Assembly (NCBI GenBank): GCA_025966435.1
Contig: JAICRQ010000148.1
Location: forward strand, 1 to 7,952
Direction: 5' to 3'
DNA: 7,952 bases
Source of the DNA: Anaerolineales bacterium
GTDB taxonomy: Bacteria; Chloroflexota; Anaerolineae; Anaerolineales; Villigracilaceae
The translations under genes and the position numbers were made by a program. Numbering within the stretch: the stretch's first letter is position 1; the number at the start of each line of letters is the position of its first letter. This document shows positions 6,062-7,952 of the stretch, in pieces. Below the pieces are notes generated by a model, which did no database searches, was not told the DNA's origin, and was given only the letters and a program-made list of their open reading frames with translations.

Positions 6062-7952
6062 ATGCAATTCCTGCGCACACTGCTGGACAATCTTGCATAC
6101 CTGAACCCCATTCCGCTAGCGGGGTGGCTGGTATGGCTGGGTCTGGCAGGTCTGCTCGGGATTGCTCTTTTTAATTGGCGGAAGTATCACGTCGAATGGA
6201 GCGGGCGAGCGACCCTCATTTTGGTCGTGCTATTCCTTGCGACGCCATTCGCAGCCTTATTCTTCGGTCTGGAATTTTCAACAGGGTCCACCCTGCCTGT
6301 GCCGGGGCTTCCGGAAGAGCCCGCCGGATCTACGATGATGATCTTTTCTGCCATACCGTGGATTCTGGCAGGTGGGTTGTTGGGTCCTTTCGCCGCAGCG
6401 GGTTTGGGTATCTTTAGTGGATTATTACGCGGCGTTTGGGATACTCACACCCTCTTCACCGCGCTGGACCTTGGGCTCATGGGGGTAATGTTTGCCGTCG
6501 CAAGCCGGCAGCGCTATCGAACATTTATCTATCGTTTACTGAGACAGCCCCTCTTCAGCGCGTTGAGTCTGACATTGCCGCACGCGCTCCTCTTTGTTCT
6601 GGGGACTCTCTTCACACTTTCTGCCTCTACCACCGTGACGGAACGACTGGATTATGCATTCAGCAATCTCGGCGTCGTCAGCCTGGCCTTTGCCGGTGAG
6701 ATGCTGGTCGCCGGGCTGGCTGCTCAGGTCATCGCAATGGTGTTCCGCAATCGCTGGGGCAGTCTTGGTATGCTTCTACCTTCGCCATCTGAGCGCAGCA
6801 TCGAGACCCGCTTTATCCTTGGTGCGGGCACGATCATTTCGATCCTGCTTCTCACGCTTCTAGTTGGTGACTGGCTTGTAGCGGGCGCCGCGGCACGCAA
6901 TCTACTAAGAGACCGCCTCAAAAGCTCGGCAGAGCTGGCAGCGCAAAATGTGCCGTTCTTCCTCGAGACCGGTCAGAATCTGGCGCTGCTGATTGCCAGT
7001 GATCCTCGTTTGCAGGACGCGAACGCGGATGCCGACCTTGTCTCGATCCTGAATGAGCATAGCCAGGCTGTTCCTTATTTCAGCCAGTTAGTGCTTTATG
7101 ACACGCAAACGAATACGATGCTGGCTGCTTATCCCGCCGAACCTGAGTTCCAGATCACACGCCCCGAAGAGGAGGGTCTGGTGCTGGCGCGAGAGGGTGT
7201 ACCAAACCAGGTTTATGCGATTCCGCCTCTCGTGGAGGGGGATGCGGCTGGCGTTTCCTTCCTGGCTGCCGTTCCACAGAGTGAAGAGAGACAATATGTG
7301 TTGATCGGTCGCACATACCTGGAAACAAATCCTTATACCCGGCCATTGGTCAATAATCTCAACAGCCTGGCGGAGGTCAATGGTGCAGGCATGTTGATCG
7401 CAGATGGAGTGGTGGTCTATCATTCGGAAGGTGCCCAAAACTGGACGGCGTATGAGGGTCAGCAAAGTGACCAGCCTGCCTTCTTCGATGAGACAGCTTC
7501 TCTTGGCACGCGTCAATTAGTCTATTATCAGCCAGTCGCCAGTCATCCCTGGGCGATTGTGCTTGCCATCCCTGCCCAGGAAACGCAGCAGCTTGCGATC
7601 AATATCGCTCTTCCGATCTCTCTCATGATCATGCTGCTGGGGTTGGTTGCTTTGATCTCTCTGCGTGTGAACTTACGCTCGGTCACGGGGTCGCTGCAAA
7701 GCCTGGCGGCAGAAACCAAATATCTTGCCACCGGACAGTTAGACCGTCCCTTGCGCATCGAGGGCGAAGATGAAGTCAGTGAGTTGCGCCGCGCCTTTGA
7801 GCAGATGCGTGTCAGCCTGCAGGCGCGTTTACAGGATCTGAATCGTCTGCTCATAGCCAGCCAGGGAGTGGCATCGAGCCTCACGCTGGCAGAAGCATTG
7901 CAGCCTGTGCTAGAGGCGGTTGTGGCAAACGGAGCGAGTTCGGCGCGCATTA
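6062..7952 (+). CDS. Membrane sensor: N-terminal TM bundle, Cache-like, HAMP, start of GAF (3' partial)
   Basis: The frame is open from ATG 6062 to the window end, 630 codons. An in-frame TGA at 6053-6055 makes this ATG the earliest start. Residues about 17-240 form several membrane helices with a glycine-rich block (GGLLGPFAAAG then GLLRG, 104-124) reminiscent of 5TM-LYT type receptor regions. A further helix (about 251-272) leads into about 235 extracytoplasmic residues starting RNLLRDRLKSSAELAAQNV, typical of the first helix of double-Cache sensors. A second bounding helix (about 514-536) precedes a HAMP domain (about 540-585) with DEVSELRRAFEQM. A coiled linker, NRLLIASQGVASSLTL, begins a GAF domain (about 595 onward). 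The output domain lies off the window: histidine kinase, cyclase or phosphatase are all possible. The ligand is unknown. It probably has its own promoter and is not obviously linked to the lipid genes. Confidence 0.85.
   Translation, partial: MQFLRTLLDNLAYLNPIPLAGWLVWLGLAGLLGIALFNWRKYHVEWSGRATLILVVLFLATPFAALFFGLEFSTGSTLPVPGLPEEPAGSTMMIFSAIPWILAGGLLGPFAAAGLGIFSGLLRGVWDTHTLFTALDLGLMGVMFAVASRQRYRTFIYRLLRQPLFSALSLTLPHALLFVLGTLFTLSASTTVTERLDYAFSNLGVVSLAFAGEMLVAGLAAQVIAMVFRNRWGSLGMLLPSPSERSIETRFILGAGTIISILLLTLLVGDWLVAGAAARNLLRDRLKSSAELAAQNVPFFLETGQNLALLIASDPRLQDANADADLVSILNEHSQAVPYFSQLVLYDTQTNTMLAAYPAEPEFQITRPEEEGLVLAREGVPNQVYAIPPLVEGDAAGVSFLAAVPQSEERQYVLIGRTYLETNPYTRPLVNNLNSLAEVNGAGMLIADGVVVYHSEGAQNWTAYEGQQSDQPAFFDETASLGTRQLVYYQPVASHPWAIVLAIPAQETQQLAINIALPISLMIMLLGLVALISLRVNLRSVTGSLQSLAAETKYLATGQLDRPLRIEGEDEVSELRRAFEQMRVSLQARLQDLNRLLIASQGVASSLTLAEALQPVLEAVVANGASSARI

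Noticed and set aside
6175..6863. Three short + strand frames (6175-6417, 6436-6699, 6654-6863)
   Set aside because: These are out-of-frame readings of the sensor gene; the real frame from 6062 is open throughout and encodes membrane helices.
7088..7516. Minus-strand open frame of 142 codons
   Set aside because: It is antisense to the Cache-like region of the sensor, which has a continuous, domain-consistent frame on the + strand.

Overview
The window looks like a chromosomal segment of a Chloroflexota bacterium, probably of the Anaerolineae type. The main reason is the pairing of a DUF2298 / 'Chlor_Arch_YYY' membrane protein with a second multi-pass membrane protein resembling GT-C glycosyltransferases (ArnT/PMT or Agl23-like). 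As far as I recall, this pair is typical of Chloroflexota and some archaea. Near-leaderless gene starts (a TANNNT box 6-8 bases before the ATG, no Shine-Dalgarno) and heptameric low-complexity repeats fit that assignment but do not prove it. All genes are on the + strand and densely packed. I see no rRNA, tRNA, CRISPR array, integrase or transposase.

Layout. Positions 1-1982 hold the 3' part of the YYY-family gene, whose start lies off the window. Positions 1983-2111 are the only sizeable intergenic gap (129 bases). It holds a composite palindromic REP-like element followed by a TAAAAT box directly before the next gene. Positions 2112-3917 encode the GT-C-like membrane protein. After 20 bases come cmk (3938-4627), a PlsC-family acyltransferase (4624-5316, ATGA overlap with cmk) and a second PlsC-family acyltransferase (5288-6031, 29-base overlap). 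These four genes could be one transcription unit. A 30-base gap with a perfect TATAAT box precedes a signalling gene (6062 to beyond the window end). It has an N-terminal membrane bundle, a Cache-like extracytoplasmic sensor, a membrane helix, a HAMP domain and the beginning of a GAF domain.

How the genes may work together. Cytidylate kinase makes CDP/dCDP, feeding the CTP used for CDP-diacylglycerol. The PlsC proteins acylate lysophosphatidic acid or a related lysolipid to make phosphatidic acid. The two large membrane proteins probably handle lipid-linked sugars at the outer face of the membrane. The block therefore reads as envelope and lipid biogenesis, followed by an independently promoted sensory protein.

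The most unusual features are degenerate 7-base tandem repeats inside the coding sequence of both large membrane proteins, each in a polar loop between transmembrane segments, and the nested palindromes at 1992-2096. I find no convincing evidence of an undescribed defence or mobile system; the rest is ordinary core-type gene content.
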